Part shown: positions 11,505 to 22,139 of the stretch, in pieces
Numbering within the stretch: position 1 is the first letter of the stretch
Layout of the letters: each line of letters starts with the position of its first letter
Assembly: GCF_000315625.1 (NCBI RefSeq)
Contig: NW_005434651.1
Location: forward strand, 243,779-307,778
DNA length: 64,000 nucleotides
Origin: Guillardia theta CCMP2712
Lineage: Eukaryota > Cryptophyceae > Pyrenomonadales > Geminigeraceae
Direction of reading: 5' to 3'
The notes under the pieces: generated by a model
Databases searched by the model: none
What the model was told of the DNA's origin: nothing
The model's input: the letters and a program-made list of their open reading frames with translations, nothing else
Program-made: the position numbers and the translations under genes

Positions 11505-11793
11505 CCCGGCGGAATCTAACTTTAAAAAACTTGAAAGGGAGACTCAGTGACAAAAAAGTTCAGTCGGAGCTTCGCCCGATGTGGGGCTCGAACCCACGAC
11601 CACAAGGTTAAGAGCCTTGCGCTCTGCCGACTGAGCTAACCGGGCTTATGTGTCAACTGCGCTTGACGGTTAATGTAGCCTGATTACATACTACACTGCA
11701 AGGGGTAGGGGTGGTTTGTGGGAAAGGTAGGGTGAGAATTATGTGAAAGGCGTGGTGGGGGTGAGAAGCGTGTAGGGGTGGTGGTGAACGAGG
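11505..11793 (-). repeat. Right arm of the tRNA-Lys inverted repeat
   Basis: The reverse complement of 10001-10285; 10001 pairs with 11793 and 10149 with 11645. Beyond 11793 (GGTGAACTTTGTTTAGG) the similarity stops. Confidence 0.9.
11573..11645 (-). tRNA. tRNA-Lys (anticodon CTT), second inverted copy
   Basis: The exact reverse complement of the tRNA at 10149-10221, including discriminator base and all arms, so both copies should be functional by sequence. The two genes point towards each other across 1.35 kb. Confidence 0.95.
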
Positions 11794-12052
11794 GTGAACT
11801 TTGTTTAGGAAATGAGGAGGGGTGGGGTAAAGGGGAACTCTACAGCAATGGGGGTAGTAGATCAGGTCTCAGACAAGGTGGGGTGAAACAATGAAGTTTG
11901 GGGGGTGGGGGGGTGGTCCTCTAAGGAAACCTCAAAATGCTCTCGATCTCCTTCTAACAACCTCCTCCTCTCCACACACGACTCCCTCCATGTTGAAACT
12001 GACCAGATTCCCAAGGGATGGTGGGCCAGGACGTTTGAGCTCGATATGGGTC
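11646..12052. other. Intergenic with GGGGTAGGGGTGG motifs
   Basis: Contains the outer part of the right inverted-repeat arm, then G-rich DNA with GGGGTAGGGGT, GGGGTGGGGTAAAGGGG and a run near 11900. No gene seen. Confidence 0.6.
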
Positions 12053-13039
12053 CTACTGCTGTAATATTTGTAGATCAGACAGATAAATCGAAGGTCCAGA
12101 CGTTCCCGAATCTGCTCCCCTTCCCCCAAAGAATGTCCGCATGTCCAGCAGATTCAGCTGATACAGGGGATCGGCCCTCGCCGGTAAACTAAAGACATCC
12201 CGTGAACAATGCACATGATTGACAAAAGCATCGATGGTGATGCGCATGAACTCCTTTCGAACACTTCCTTCTTCATCCTTACACGACTGAATGCCAAGAC
12301 GTATTGAAAGCCTCGTCCAGACATCCCTGACGATGCTGACTGACAGCAGTCTAGTGCTCTGCACCGAGACTTCTTTATCGCCTGTCCGCAGAGGTTTGTG
12401 GAAACACTTGAGAACAAAGTTTGAGTTGCTGGTCCACCTCCAAAAGCTCCCCAGAATCTCCTCGCCCAGGGAAAAGCCAGGCAGTCGGCCTCCCTTCTCC
12501 CCGCACTGAAACCCTGCGGGAAACAGGACCTGGTACTGAAGGACGAAGTCATGTGGGAGGAGGGGGAGGCGGAAGAAACTATTGAGGCCGCCTGAGCTTG
12601 TGCTGCTGCCCCGGGTCATGCGCGGGGCAAGAGAGACCTTGAGTGCCATGGCCGACTCAGTCCCCAGGCTGTCATGGACCCCCTGAACAAGCGTGACGTT
12701 GCCAGCGTCAACTTTGACATCCGAGTCCCAGCTGGCAAACAGCTGGTGCAAGGTTGGGGTGTCGTCGAGCGACGGAAAGCCTTGCCAGATCACTTTCCCG
12801 GTCCTTCTCAACTCGTCCATCCCTTGACCTTCCACCTCACTTGCAGTCTCAGAGCCCCTGCTGCTCATCTTCGAGCGATCCGCCAGCCCGTAGGAAGCGG
12901 CGAAGAAAAACTCCTCCTCCTCTGTCATCTCGACTCTTCGCTTGCTAGTGCTGGGCGTGTGAGGCATCGAGAGGAAGAACCCGCCAGTGAAAACCGACCA
13001 GCGCAGAGCCTCGCGGGAGAGTCGCCTGTGGTCAATATT

Positions 13040-13085
<46 letters not shown>

Positions 13086-14015
13086 TCTCACCTGAAAGCC
13101 GAGACCTTATCAGCGTACGGATGTCGAAATCGCGTGTCATAGAGCGGAGGGTTCAGCGCTTGCATGACTCGGGTGGAGACTACGACGTAGGGCTCGAAGC
13201 CGTCCTCGTACTCGATGTCATAGGAGGAGAGGTGGTCTGGGTGGAACAGCTGCACCCACTTTTCAAAGTCAGTCGCTCCATGGCCTTCCCTGTAATGGTC
13301 CAAATGGAAGCCGCGGATTTTGCTGGCATGCATTAGAGCCGCCATCTCTCCCCTCGCTGCTCTCAGAATGCTGCTGACGTCAGACACCCTAGAGGCCTCG
13401 AACGTTGGGACCACCAAGACAGTCAGCTCGTCCTTTTGGGAGCTCGAAAGGAACTTGTCTAGCCTCCTTGCAAGGCTATGGGAAGGGAGCAGGTCCGCGT
13501 CCACCAGCAGACTCCACTTCGTCTCCACCACCGCCAGCCCAACCTGCGCGTTCCAACTCAGTCACCATGGGGACATTCTTCCTGCTAACCGATCGCACGA
13601 GGTTGGACGGATAGCGGCCCCGCGTCAGTGCAGAGAGCGAATTGCGGTCCATTGCCAGAGTGACAATCCGCAGCTGCCCCTGACATCCTACGAGGCTCAA
13701 GGATACCAGCCATCTCGCACAGCAGGCAAGAAAGCGTCCTATGAAACCGTCGGGAACGAGGATGGACAGGACGGCGTTGTCGTTCCAGTGCCTGAGCTGT
13801 CGGATCGCACCGACAAGGTGGGAGAGTGAGCAGTGGGAGACAGCTGTGATAGCCCTGCTGCTCAACTTGCCGTAGGTTGTCAGCTGCTGGGAGTGATGCT
13901 GGACAAGCTCGTACTGGTGTGTAAAGAAGAAAATGTTCCGAAGTACCCTCCCAGTGCTCCGATGGAGAATGTCAAAGAAAGGAGTTGCTGTGCGAGTCAG
14001 TTTCCTTGTCATCAT
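12053..14015 (-). CDS. GT49 glycosyltransferase module joined to a polysaccharide-lyase-14-like domain
   Basis: The N-terminal module is glycosyltransferase family 49 (LARGE/B4GAT1-type). Evidence: ITAVSHCSLSHLVGAIRQLRHW (about 13870-13805), YPSNLVRS joined over a 48-nt intron to VGLAVVETKWSLLVDADLLPS with a DxD-type metal site (about 13505), VPTFEASR, a DIEYEDGFEPYVVV segment (about 13225-13180), YDTRFRHPYADKVSAFR, and after an intron containing (CTG)15 the WSVFTGGFFLSMPHTPS end. The same open frame continues through an acidic linker into a polysaccharide-lyase-14/alginate-lyase-like fold: ALKVSLAP, FRLPLLPHDFVLQYQV, LFPAGFQCGEKGGRLPGFSLG and the closing MRTFFGGRGAD, with stop at 12053. In the PL14 family FP-x-GF and GG-x-LPG are core strands; catalytic residues were not verified. 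GT49 enzymes add glucuronic acid or xylose in the Golgi, and no TM was seen here. ATG at 14015 is a candidate start, but this may be the second half of one protein with the upstream GT49 module. Confidence 0.75.
13041..13085 (+). repeat. (AGC)15 repeat beside a splice donor
   Basis: Fifteen AGC units ending six bases before the intron donor of the GT49-PL14 gene (donor at 13091, minus strand). On the other strand it would read as poly-Gln, but it lies inside an intron. Confidence 0.85.
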
Positions 14016-15363
14016 GGCGTGTAGGGAAGCTCTCGAGTGCTGGTACACCTTGAAAGAAGCCGTCAGGGCTGCGATGATACTTTCTCCTCTTCACCTTTTG
14101 GTCTCGCCAGAGCCCAAGTGGTCCAGGTAAACCTTGACCGCAATACTTGTCGAATTGAGGGCAATAGCAACAAGTGCGAGAGAAAGGATCGTTCCTAACG
14201 ATTTCCGCCAACTTCATGTCGAGATGTTTGATTTGCTCCAGCCTTGAGTTATTCTCCCTGTCGTAGAACTCCTGAGCATCCCTCGACAACTCATGCTCTT
14301 GGTGCACGACGTACGCTTTGAAGCAGACCTGCGCACCTTCAATCAGGAAACGGCAGCGAAGGCTCGCGAGCCAAACACCCGGAAATGAAACCCTTGCACC
14401 GCCATCCGTCGAATGTGCGACACTTTGTTCCTACATCATCATCATCATCTCTTGCTCAACAACAATCACCGTCATCTCACCTCCCGTAGCCCTCGTACCT
14501 CTCATCGTACGCGGGAACCATCCACCTGCTGCAGTACTCAGCGGAGGGAGCGAGGAAGAGAAGGAAGCTCTGCCTCGAGACTATCACGTAGGGCTCAAAT
14601 CCTTCCTCGTACTCTATCATGTATCCTGCCTTCCATGTCAGTGTGTACTTCAACGTTCGCTCACATTCCCGCCATTCTCCAATCTACCTTCGATCGACTC
14701 GCACGCTGTCCATAGCTCCCTCACTCGTTCTGCCGCGTGTCCTGTGGGAAACTTTTCTGTCTGGAATCCTATCACCCGAGTTTTCTCAAGATCCTCCTCG
14801 TGCAGAAGCTTCTTTGCCATCTCATAGTCTCCTAGCACATCCTCAAGACTGATCGCCTCGCCTCCCCCCTTCTTCAGCTCCAGCGCAGGTACCACGATGG
14901 CGTTTCGCTCGACACAGCACCACCTCCACAGCAGCATCAAGATGTCTTCTTGCTGCAGCAGGGCAGAGAAGGTGACCGAAGGCAGCTGGTCCACGTCGCA
15001 CAGGAACACAAGGTCGGTGCCGGCATGCGCGAGAGCGATGTTGCGCATGGCGTTGATGGGATACCGTTCGAAGTGAAGCTCGTCCTCCCAGACTGCAACG
15101 ATCTGAGTGATGTCATGGCTACTCTGCTGCAGCTCCTGCACGCCCTCGTGGAACTCAGAGGACTGCGAGCTCGGAACCAGGACAGCAGCTACACAAGGGC
15201 CTGCCCACCGGGGCCGCAAGACCAGGAGGGAGGAGAACTTGTTCCAGCTGAGCTGGGTGACTAGAGTCACTCCCTTCCTCTGCTCTTCCTCTTCACTCTC
15301 CTCCTCCTCCCCCGCCTCCTTCTCCTCCTTCCTCCGCCCTTTCTCCTTTCCGGATCCAACCAT
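13972..15363 (-). CDS. GT49-family glycosyltransferase (upstream module)
   Basis: GT49/LARGE-like. Motifs in order: VTLVTQLSWNKFSSLLVL (about 15270), RYPINAMRNIALAHAGTDLV then FLCDVDQLPS with a DVD metal-binding motif (about 15070-14980), AIVVPALEL, FPTGHAA, MIEYEEGFEPYVIVSR (about 14620-14575), and after an intron VPAYDERYEGYGR, NKVSHIRRMAVQGFHFR, then across another intron VCFKAYVVHQEHELSRDAQEF. This is the complete family order ending in the His-rich tail. A Cys-rich extension follows (CCYCPQFDKYCGQ, about 14170) with a basic stretch WRDQKVKRRKYHRS. The in-frame start at 15363 gives a highly charged Lys/Glu leader without a TM anchor, so a 5' exon may be missing. The end at 13972 overlaps the possible start of the next module by 44 nt; splicing at CAAG/GTGTACC near 14050 could instead fuse both modules. 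Confidence 0.75.
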
Positions 15364-15987
15364 TGCCCACGGTCTATCAAGTACCCACCCCAGAATCTAA
15401 AACAGGTAGGAATAACGAGGTAGGGTGGTGAGATGCGAATCGATAATGGCGAAGAGGGCGGAGGACGGGGACGGGGAGGAGGGGGAGGGGGAGGCTGCAA
15501 GGGAGCGAGGAAGCTAGGAAGAGCTGGTTAACAAGTGGCATACCCATCATGTTGGTTGATGTTGTGCGAGGAAAGTCTGCTGAAAGTGCTTCATCGCTCA
15601 GAGGCCTCTAGCAACACGTTCGAGGCAGGAGAAGTGAATGTCGAGCTGGTCGAACCCTCTGATGTCTGATGCCCTCCTTGCCGTCTCCGCGTCCTCATTC
15701 TCTTTGTGAGAACCTCTAGAACATAAAGAGCAGCTGAGGAGCAGCTGAGGAGGGTAGGTGCAGTCGAGGGCTCGGCCTGGAGATTTTGGAGGCCGCACGT
15801 GCGGTCCAGCAAAGGAGGAGAATCTGATGTGATACAAATGAGACTGTGGTGACGTGCTAACGATACTCTTCCTATTCCCCTCCCTCCTCTCTTCTCATCT
15901 GCCTCCCTCCTCTCTCCCCTATCCCTCCCTCCCTCCCTTCCCCCGCTCCCCCTTTCCCTTCCCTTTCCCGTTTCTCCATGCAGGGCC
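15364..15987. other. Spacer before SBPase with long pyrimidine tract
   Basis: No gene supported. Positions 15870-15980 are almost entirely C/T and end TTTCTCCATGCAG/GGCC directly before the SBPase ATG. This is a strong acceptor-like site, so a 5'-UTR or leader exon may lie in this spacer. Confidence 0.5.
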
Positions 15988-17313
15988 ATGGCGGAGATCG
16001 GACACCATGCGGAGTTCGGGGCGTCTCACTCCTCCTACTACACCAAAGCAGAGGCAAAGGAGCACTACCCTAGCCTCGACGAAGTGCTCGGGAAGAAGAT
16101 CGAGGACGAGGACGTAAGGGAGCTGACCAAGGAGCTGCTGGAGGCTTCCTCGAGAGTAGGAGACGCTCTCCGTGTGAACCTGGCGACTGTCGCTGCATCG
16201 CAGAACTCTGTGTTTGGCGATGTCCAGCTGGCGCTAGATGTCATAGCGGACAACATTCTGTGGGAGGCAGCCAAGGCATGCAAGCTGATCAAGGAGGCGG
16301 CGTCTGAGGAGGAGCCGAAGCTCGTGGAGACCAACCCCAACGGCAGGTTCACCGTCTGCTGGGACCCACTCGACGGCTCCTCCATCGTCGACAATAACTG
16401 GGCGGTAGGGACGATCATCGGTAAGCGAGCAGAGCTTGCTGGGGTTGCGCCAGTAACGTCAGCGGATCAGGCGTGTGGGACAAGACGACAGGAATGCTGG
16501 GAGCGACGGGAAGGGATCAGATCACGGCGATGGTGGTCATGTACGGGCCGCGAACGACGGCTCTGATAGCGTGCGACGACGGAGTATACGAGTTTACTTG
16601 TATCACTGAAGATAGGTGGATAGCGTCAAAGGAGAAGATCAGGATCAACAAGGTTCGACGTTGATGTTGTTGGTGGTGATTGCGACCGTGATGGTGATGG
16701 TGATAACAACGAACATCAACATGAACATGAGGGGAGCAGGTGAAGAGAAGGATGTCCAGGAGTAGGAGGAGGGAAAGAAAAGTGGTCGAGATGATATGGA
16801 CCATAGTGATGAAAGCCTTCAAGACAGCAACAGCAGCAAGGTTTTGTCTCTTTTCCCTCTGTTCTGACTCTCTTGCTTCAGGAGTCCAAGATCTTTTCAC
16901 CAGCCAACCTCCGAGCCTGCGCCGATCTTGAAGGATATGAAAAGCTCGTCAGTTACTGGATGCACAACAGATACACTCTTAGGTACACTGGTGGACTCGT
17001 GCCCGACGTCTACCAGCAGTTCACCAAGGAGATGGGAATTTTCACCAACCCGAGCACGCCCAAGTCCCCAGCAAAGCTCCGACTCGCCTTTGAGGTGGCT
17101 CCGTACGCCTTCCTTGTGGAGAAGGCGGGAGGTTGCTCCTCCGACGGCGTCACCGGCAACTCCCTGCTGGACTCCAAGATCGAGGCCGTTGATCAGGTTA
17201 GGAGACTTGACGCTAACCGGCACTGAGCGCCATGGCAGAGGACGGCAGCGTGCTTCGGATCAGAGGTGGAGGTGAAGAGATTCAACGAGATGGTATTGGG
17301 CAAGACAAGGTGA
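15988..17313 (+). CDS. Sedoheptulose-1,7-bisphosphatase (SBPase-like)
   Basis: Hydrolyses sedoheptulose-1,7-bisphosphate to sedoheptulose-7-phosphate (Calvin cycle or a sugar-phosphate shunt). Exons 15988-16420, 16471-16652, 16882-17196 and 17239-17313 sum to exactly 335 codons (334 aa). Key elements: NPNGRFTVCWDPLDGSSIVD with metal-binding DPLDGSS at residues 126-132, GTIIGVWDKTTGMLGATGRD across intron 1, MYGPRTTALI, SKIFSPANLRAC, NRYTLRYTGGLVPDVYQ, KLRLAFEVAPYAFLVEKAGG and the end RTAACFGSEVEVKRF. The WDPLDGSSIVD-x-N-W and LRYTGG-x-VPD patterns favour SBPase over FBPase. No transit peptide is visible after the chosen ATG, and there is no cysteine pair in the N-terminal region where plant SBPase has its thioredoxin-regulated CGGTAC loop. 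This fits a cytosolic-type SBPase, unless an upstream exon supplies targeting. Stop TGA at 17311-17313; convergent with the collagen gene. Confidence 0.9.
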
Positions 17314-17509
17314 ACACCCGAATGAGATCGGGTCCGGTAGAGGACTTGTTGGACTTGTCGACGTTTGGAGTGCGGGCGTGTAAGCCTTGTGGAGTGAGAG
17401 AATTTTAAAAACTCATAGGCGTGTATATGCAAGGCGAAAACAAAGAAAAACTAAATGCACAACGAATCAAAGAATACAAAAAACGTGGAGGCTGCCGAGC
17501 CGAGCGTTA

Positions 17510-19434
17510 TCAACTAGCCTTCTCCCCGAAGCCGCACCATTGTACCTGCAGGCTGTACTGCTTCGCCTTTTCTACATCCATGTTCCCTGACACCGAGCTG
17601 AGCATCAGCTTGGTCGTGAAGCCCTTGACTGACGGGTCGTACACGGAGGTTACCCCTCCCATCTCGAAGAGCTTGCCTGTGCCCCTGAGGCTCGTAAGGT
17701 AGACGGGGGCCGGGCTGGCTTTGAAGTTGCACGATGACGTGTCGACGTACTCGTAGACGAGGTTGGTCGAGTCCGACTTCCACTGGCCCTCCGATATCCC
17801 GCAGCAGGCCCTCGCCGCGTTGCTCGCTACCGAGCTCCCCGACACCAGTCGTACTCCCGTGCAAGGGTACTCGGCCGCCGTGATCTCCTTGCGGTTGATG
17901 AGCATGTCTCCGGTCGGGAACACGGACCCGATCCCGCACCATCCCAGCTGCCAGTTGTTCGCTCGGGCATTTGCCTTGGTGACGGTGTCAAGGTACGAGC
18001 TCAGGCCCCCGATCATGGAGCGGAACGAGTTCTTAGGAAGGTCGGATCCCGGGTAGATGGAGGCGGTGCCGACCGTGTCCTGCACGGCGCCCATGCCGCT
18101 CAGCGTACTGAAGTACTGTGGGCTCCCTCCGAACTGACAAGCCTTCGTGTTGATGTTGACTTGGATGCTTCTCCCTGCGTTGTCGTTGGACCAGTCATTG
18201 GGGGAGGTCAGCCCGCAGCAAAGCCCGACTTCCTGAGGCCCAGTGGACTCGCCCACGCCGCACCACTGCACCTTGACCTGGTTGGAGTTGACCTCCCACG
18301 CCTGTCGGGTCTTCGCCGGCGCCATCACGTACATACGAAAGCTGTCCTTCTTCGAGTCGTGGATGCTGCCCACCCCGGCAAACCCGCCGATCAAGCTGTT
18401 GCCAAACACGCTGGTGAAGTACATCACATCGTCATTGAGGAACTTGCACCGGTCTGTGTTGACGTCGATGAGCGTGCCGTATGTCTTGAAGTCTTCCCAT
18501 GCCACATTAGATGTGCCGCAGCACACGTGTTTCTTCGATTCCTCTCGGATCCCGGGACACATGTTAGCGCTGATCACGTCGGTGTCCTTGCCTGCGGGAC
18601 CCTGGGCACCCCTGGCTCCGATGTCACCCGGGGCTCCTGCATTACCGGGAGGACCAGGGGGTCCTCGTGCACCAGGGGGGCCCTTGGGTCCAGGAAGGCC
18701 TCGAGTACCAGGGGTGCCAGGATCTCCCGGAGGTCCTCTGGGAGATTGCCCTCTGGGTCCCGGGTTTCCTCGTTGACCTGGAAGACCAGCCATACCATTC
18801 TCTCCTGGATATCCTGGGGGTCCATTGTCTCCTTTCTGTCCTGGTTCGCCGACGAGACCTCGCGGGCCCGGAGGTCCCTGGATGCCGGGGACGCCGGTCC
18901 TGCCTCGATCTCCCTGGTCGCCAGGTAGCCCAGGGAGGCCCATGGGGCCCATGTCGCCAGGAACTCCTGGTTCTTGGTTAGTTCATATTATGAAAACGGG
19001 AATGTGGCTCACCGGAGTTTCCCGTCACACCATATCTTCCAACGGCTCCTGTCAGCCCTTGTGGGCCAGGCGCACCAGGTGGTCCTCGTATACCCCTTGG
19101 TCCCAACCTTCCAGGTTCACCCGGCAGAACAGTTGTGGAGATCGGTACTGGCTCGTCCAATTTCCTCATAAATGCTTTTTGCATCTTGGCCAACTTGATC
19201 AACCTCTTCTTGAGTTGCTGAACTGAGCATCATGTTATTCACTCTTAACACCAACGCAATGCCAGGATTACCTTTCGCCACCAAGCTTGAAGACATATCA
19301 TCATCGGTTTCGGCAAAGAAAGGAGAATAATCATCGATGCGATTAGAGTGCGTCATGTCAAGTGACTTTTCCACGCCATATATTGCCTGGGGATCAAATG
19401 ACTGATCCAGTACTGTAACAAAGCTATTAGCCAT
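17510..19434 (-). CDS. Collagen-like protein with C-terminal three-repeat Cys domain (copy 1)
   Basis: Exons 19434-19272, 19222-19013 and 18966-17510 sum to exactly 610 codons (609 aa). The N-terminal part ([20 protein letters not shown]...) is paralogous to copy 2 and is followed by a Lys-rich helix. A Gly-X-Y collagen region runs from about 19130 to 18590, rich in PGxxGPxG and RGPPG triplets. The C-terminal ~360 residues carry three related repeats, each opening with CCG plus a Trp and closing WCG-x-G (for example [32 protein letters not shown]), with YFTS/YLTS and S-I/V-Y-D elements between. Extracellular matrix or surface function is inferred. The ATG at 19434 sits directly behind TTTCTTTCAG, an acceptor-like site, so a signal-peptide exon corresponding to that of copy 2 may lie upstream in 19440-19860. 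Confidence 0.85.
17517..18970 (-). repeat. Inverted duplication, left arm (collagen gene copy 1)
   Basis: Near-identical to 20682-22135 in inverted orientation; both arms are 1,454 bp, implying no net indel. Protein differences are few and mostly in the Gly-X-Y part (for example PGENGMAG versus PGDNGPAG). Confidence 0.9.
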
Positions 19435-20067
19435 CTGAAAGAAAATAGACCAAGTAAACCAGGTGTTTGTTGTGATCCGTTAAGCTTGAATCTCCAAACC
19501 ACGAAAATTGCGAAGAGGACGGAAGCTGCATAAGATTATAAGCATGCCTTATTGAAATCCAAGATTGCTAATTGCGTTCCTTCGCGTCTCCTCCTTTCAT
19601 CTAAATAAACCGTCGCCTCTCTCGCGCTACTAATACTATCCCTTTTTTTTCTCTCTCCGCCCTCCCCTCCCCTCCCCTCTCCTCTTCGCAATCTCCTCTC
19701 CTCTCCTCTTCGCCCTCTCCTCTCCTCTCCGCTCCGCTCCCCTCCCCTCCCCTCCCCTCCCCTCCTCTCCCCTCCTCTCCCCTCCTCTCCTCTCCTATCT
19801 CTCACCTCCCAGCAGCGCGGCCCCATCCCGTCGCATCCACCGTCCCGTCATGGCGACGACTCTTCGTGTCATTCATAAGACCACCTACCCTATACCTTCC
19901 CCAATGCATTCTGAGTATATCAGGGGTACTGAAATTGATTGGGTGGGGTACTTCAGTCGATGTATACCCAACAGGGTGGGTACTTATGGTCAGAGGTGAG
20001 GTACCGAGGGAGTAGAGTCAATCTACGAGGAGGGGGTGGGGGTGGGGTGTTGCGAAGAGGCGTCGCG
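19435..20067. other. Divergent spacer between the collagen genes
   Basis: Shared upstream region of the two head-to-head collagen genes. It contains a long CT-rich tract (about 19640-19810, CCCCTCC/CTCTCC units) and a G-rich GGGTGGGTA stretch near 19940-19985. No independent gene is supported. Confidence 0.6.
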
Positions 20068-22139
20068 ATGGCAAGAACGCGATGGGAGGAGGGAGGGAGG
20101 GAGAGGATGATCATGGCAGGTGGCGCATTCCTGTTCTCGCTCCTCCTCATCTCCTCGTGGACGAGCATGAGAGCTCTGCCCAGAGGAGAAGAGGTTGCTC
20201 TCGAAGGTGCTCCTTGTGATGGCACTGGAATCGAAGATTGTCAGATAGTGAAAAAGTTTGACCCCAAGGCGATCTACTCCAGCGACGCCAACATTGACCT
20301 CGAACATCCTAACAGAATTGACTTCTATGGAGACATGTTCCAGAACTTCCCTAAGGGCGAAGACACCTTGCTCACGAAAGGTAAATATGACCTCCCACGC
20401 TTTGCGCCGGATGCTGATGTGACTTGCAGTGATGAAGCTGAAGAGAAAGCTGGCAAGCCTTGCAAGGAAGCAGAAGATGTTCATGGACAAGCTCGATCGT
20501 CCTCCTGCCGTTTCCGTCGAGGTCCTTCCTGGCGAGGTGATGCTTTGTTAAGTCTTGAGCACGGTCTAATCGAACCCATCAGCCCGGTAGAACAGGACCA
20601 AGAGGAGTAAGAGGAGTTGTGGGCCCGCCAGGGTACATGGGACTGACAGGACCGATGGGCCGTCCAGGCTTGCAGGGCAGACCAGGAGTTCCTGGCGACA
20701 TGGGCCCCATGGGCCTCCCTGGGCTACCTGGCGACCAGGGAGATCGAGGCAGGACCGGCGTCCCCGGCATCCAGGGACCTCCGGGCCCGCGAGGTCTCGT
20801 CGGCGAACCAGGACAGAAAGGAGACAATGGACCCCCAGGGTATCCGGGCGACAACGGTCCAGCTGGTCTTCCAGGTCAACGAGGAAACCCGGGCCTGCGC
20901 GGAGACTCTCCACGAGGACCTCCGGGAGATCCTGGCACCCCTGGTGCTCGAGGCCTTCCTGGACCCAAGGGCCCCCCTGGTGCACGAGGACCCCCTGGTC
21001 CTCCTGGAAACGTCGGGCCCCAGGGAGACATCGGAGCCCGGGGTGCCCAGGGTCCCGCAGGCAAGGACACCGACGTGATCAGCGCTAACATGTGTCCCGG
21101 GATCCGAGAGGAATCGAAGAAACACGTGTGCTGCGGCACATCTAATGTGGCATGGGAAGACTTCAAGACATACGGCACGCTCATCGACGTCAACACAGAC
21201 CGGTGCAAGTTCCTCAATGACGATGTGATGTACTTCACCAGCGTGTCTGGCAACAGCTTGATCGGCGGGTTTGCCGGGGTGGGCAGCATCCACGACTCGA
21301 AGAAGGACAGCTTTCGTATGTACGTGATGGCGCCGGCGAAGACCCGACAGGCGTGGGAGGTCAACTCCAACCAGGTCAAGGTGCAGTGGTGCGGCGTGGG
21401 CGAGTCCACTGGGCCTCAGGAAGTCGGGCTTTGCTGCGGGCTGACCTCCCCCAATGACTGGTCCAACGACAACGCAGGGAGAAGCATCCAAGTCAACATC
21501 AACACGAAGGCTTGTCAGTTCGGAGGGAGCCCACAGTACTTCAGTACGCTGAGCGGCATGGGCGCCGTGCAGGACACGGTCGGCACCGCCTCCATCTACC
21601 CGGGATCCGACCTTCCTAAGAACTCGTTCCGCTCCATGATCGGGGGCCTGAGCTCGTACCTTGACACCGTCTCCAAGGCGAATGCCCGAGTGAACAAGTG
21701 GCAGCTGGGATGGTGCGGGATCGGGTCCGTGTTCCCGACCGGAGACATGCTCATCAACCGCAAGGAGATCACGGCGGCCGAGTACCCTTGCACGGGAGTA
21801 CGACTGGTGTCGGGGAGCTCGGTAGCGAGCAATGCGGCGAGGGCCTGCTGCGGGATATCGGAGGGCCAGTGGAAGTCGGACTCGACCAACCTCGTCTACG
21901 AGTACGTCGACACGTCATCGTGCAACTTCAAAGCCAGCCCGGCCCCCGTCTACCTTACGAGCCTCAGGGGCACAGGCAAGCTCTTCGAGATGGGAGGGGT
22001 AACCTCCGTGTACGACCCGTCAGTCAAGGGCTTCACGACCAAGCTGATGCTCAGCTCGGTGTCAGGAAACATGGATGTAGACAAGGCGAAGCAGTACAGC
22101 CTGCAGGTACAATGGTGCGGCTTCGGGGAGAAGGCCTAA
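20068..22139 (+). CDS. Collagen-like protein with C-terminal three-repeat Cys domain (copy 2)
   Basis: Exons 20068-20380, 20430-20536 and 20583-22139 sum to exactly 659 codons (658 aa). The N-terminus has a hydrophobic signal or signal-anchor ([18 protein letters not shown], from 20107; the ATG at 20068 adds 13 residues). A short Cys-containing segment and [20 protein letters not shown] follow, shared in pattern with copy 1. A Lys/Arg-rich helix ([21 protein letters not shown]) precedes about 160 residues of Gly-X-Y starting [11 protein letters not shown]. The C-terminal domain has three CCG...WCG repeats: CCG at about 21129, 21432 and 21847; WCG at about 21388, 21712 and 22112. Collagen triplets and a signal sequence imply a secreted or anchored trimer. 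The C-terminal repeat domain could act as a trimerising or binding head; I do not recognise it as a named family. Confidence 0.88.
20682..22135 (+). repeat. Inverted duplication, right arm (collagen gene copy 2)
   Basis: Matches 17517-18970 inverted. Homology begins at the acceptor ACCAGGAGTTCCTGGCGAC and stops within the last codons (GAGAAGGC), so it covers one exon almost exactly while the N-terminal exons have diverged strongly. Confidence 0.9.

Noticed and set aside
12925-13336. Poly-Gln and poly-Cys frames around the AGC repeat
   Set aside because: The repeat falls in an intron of the minus-strand GT49-PL14 gene; antisense frames have no support.
18161-18928. Plus-strand 255-residue frame across the collagen gene (and its mirror at 20724-21491)
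   Set aside because: Exact antisense shadow of the collagen and Cys-repeat exon; occurs in both copies only because the exon is duplicated.
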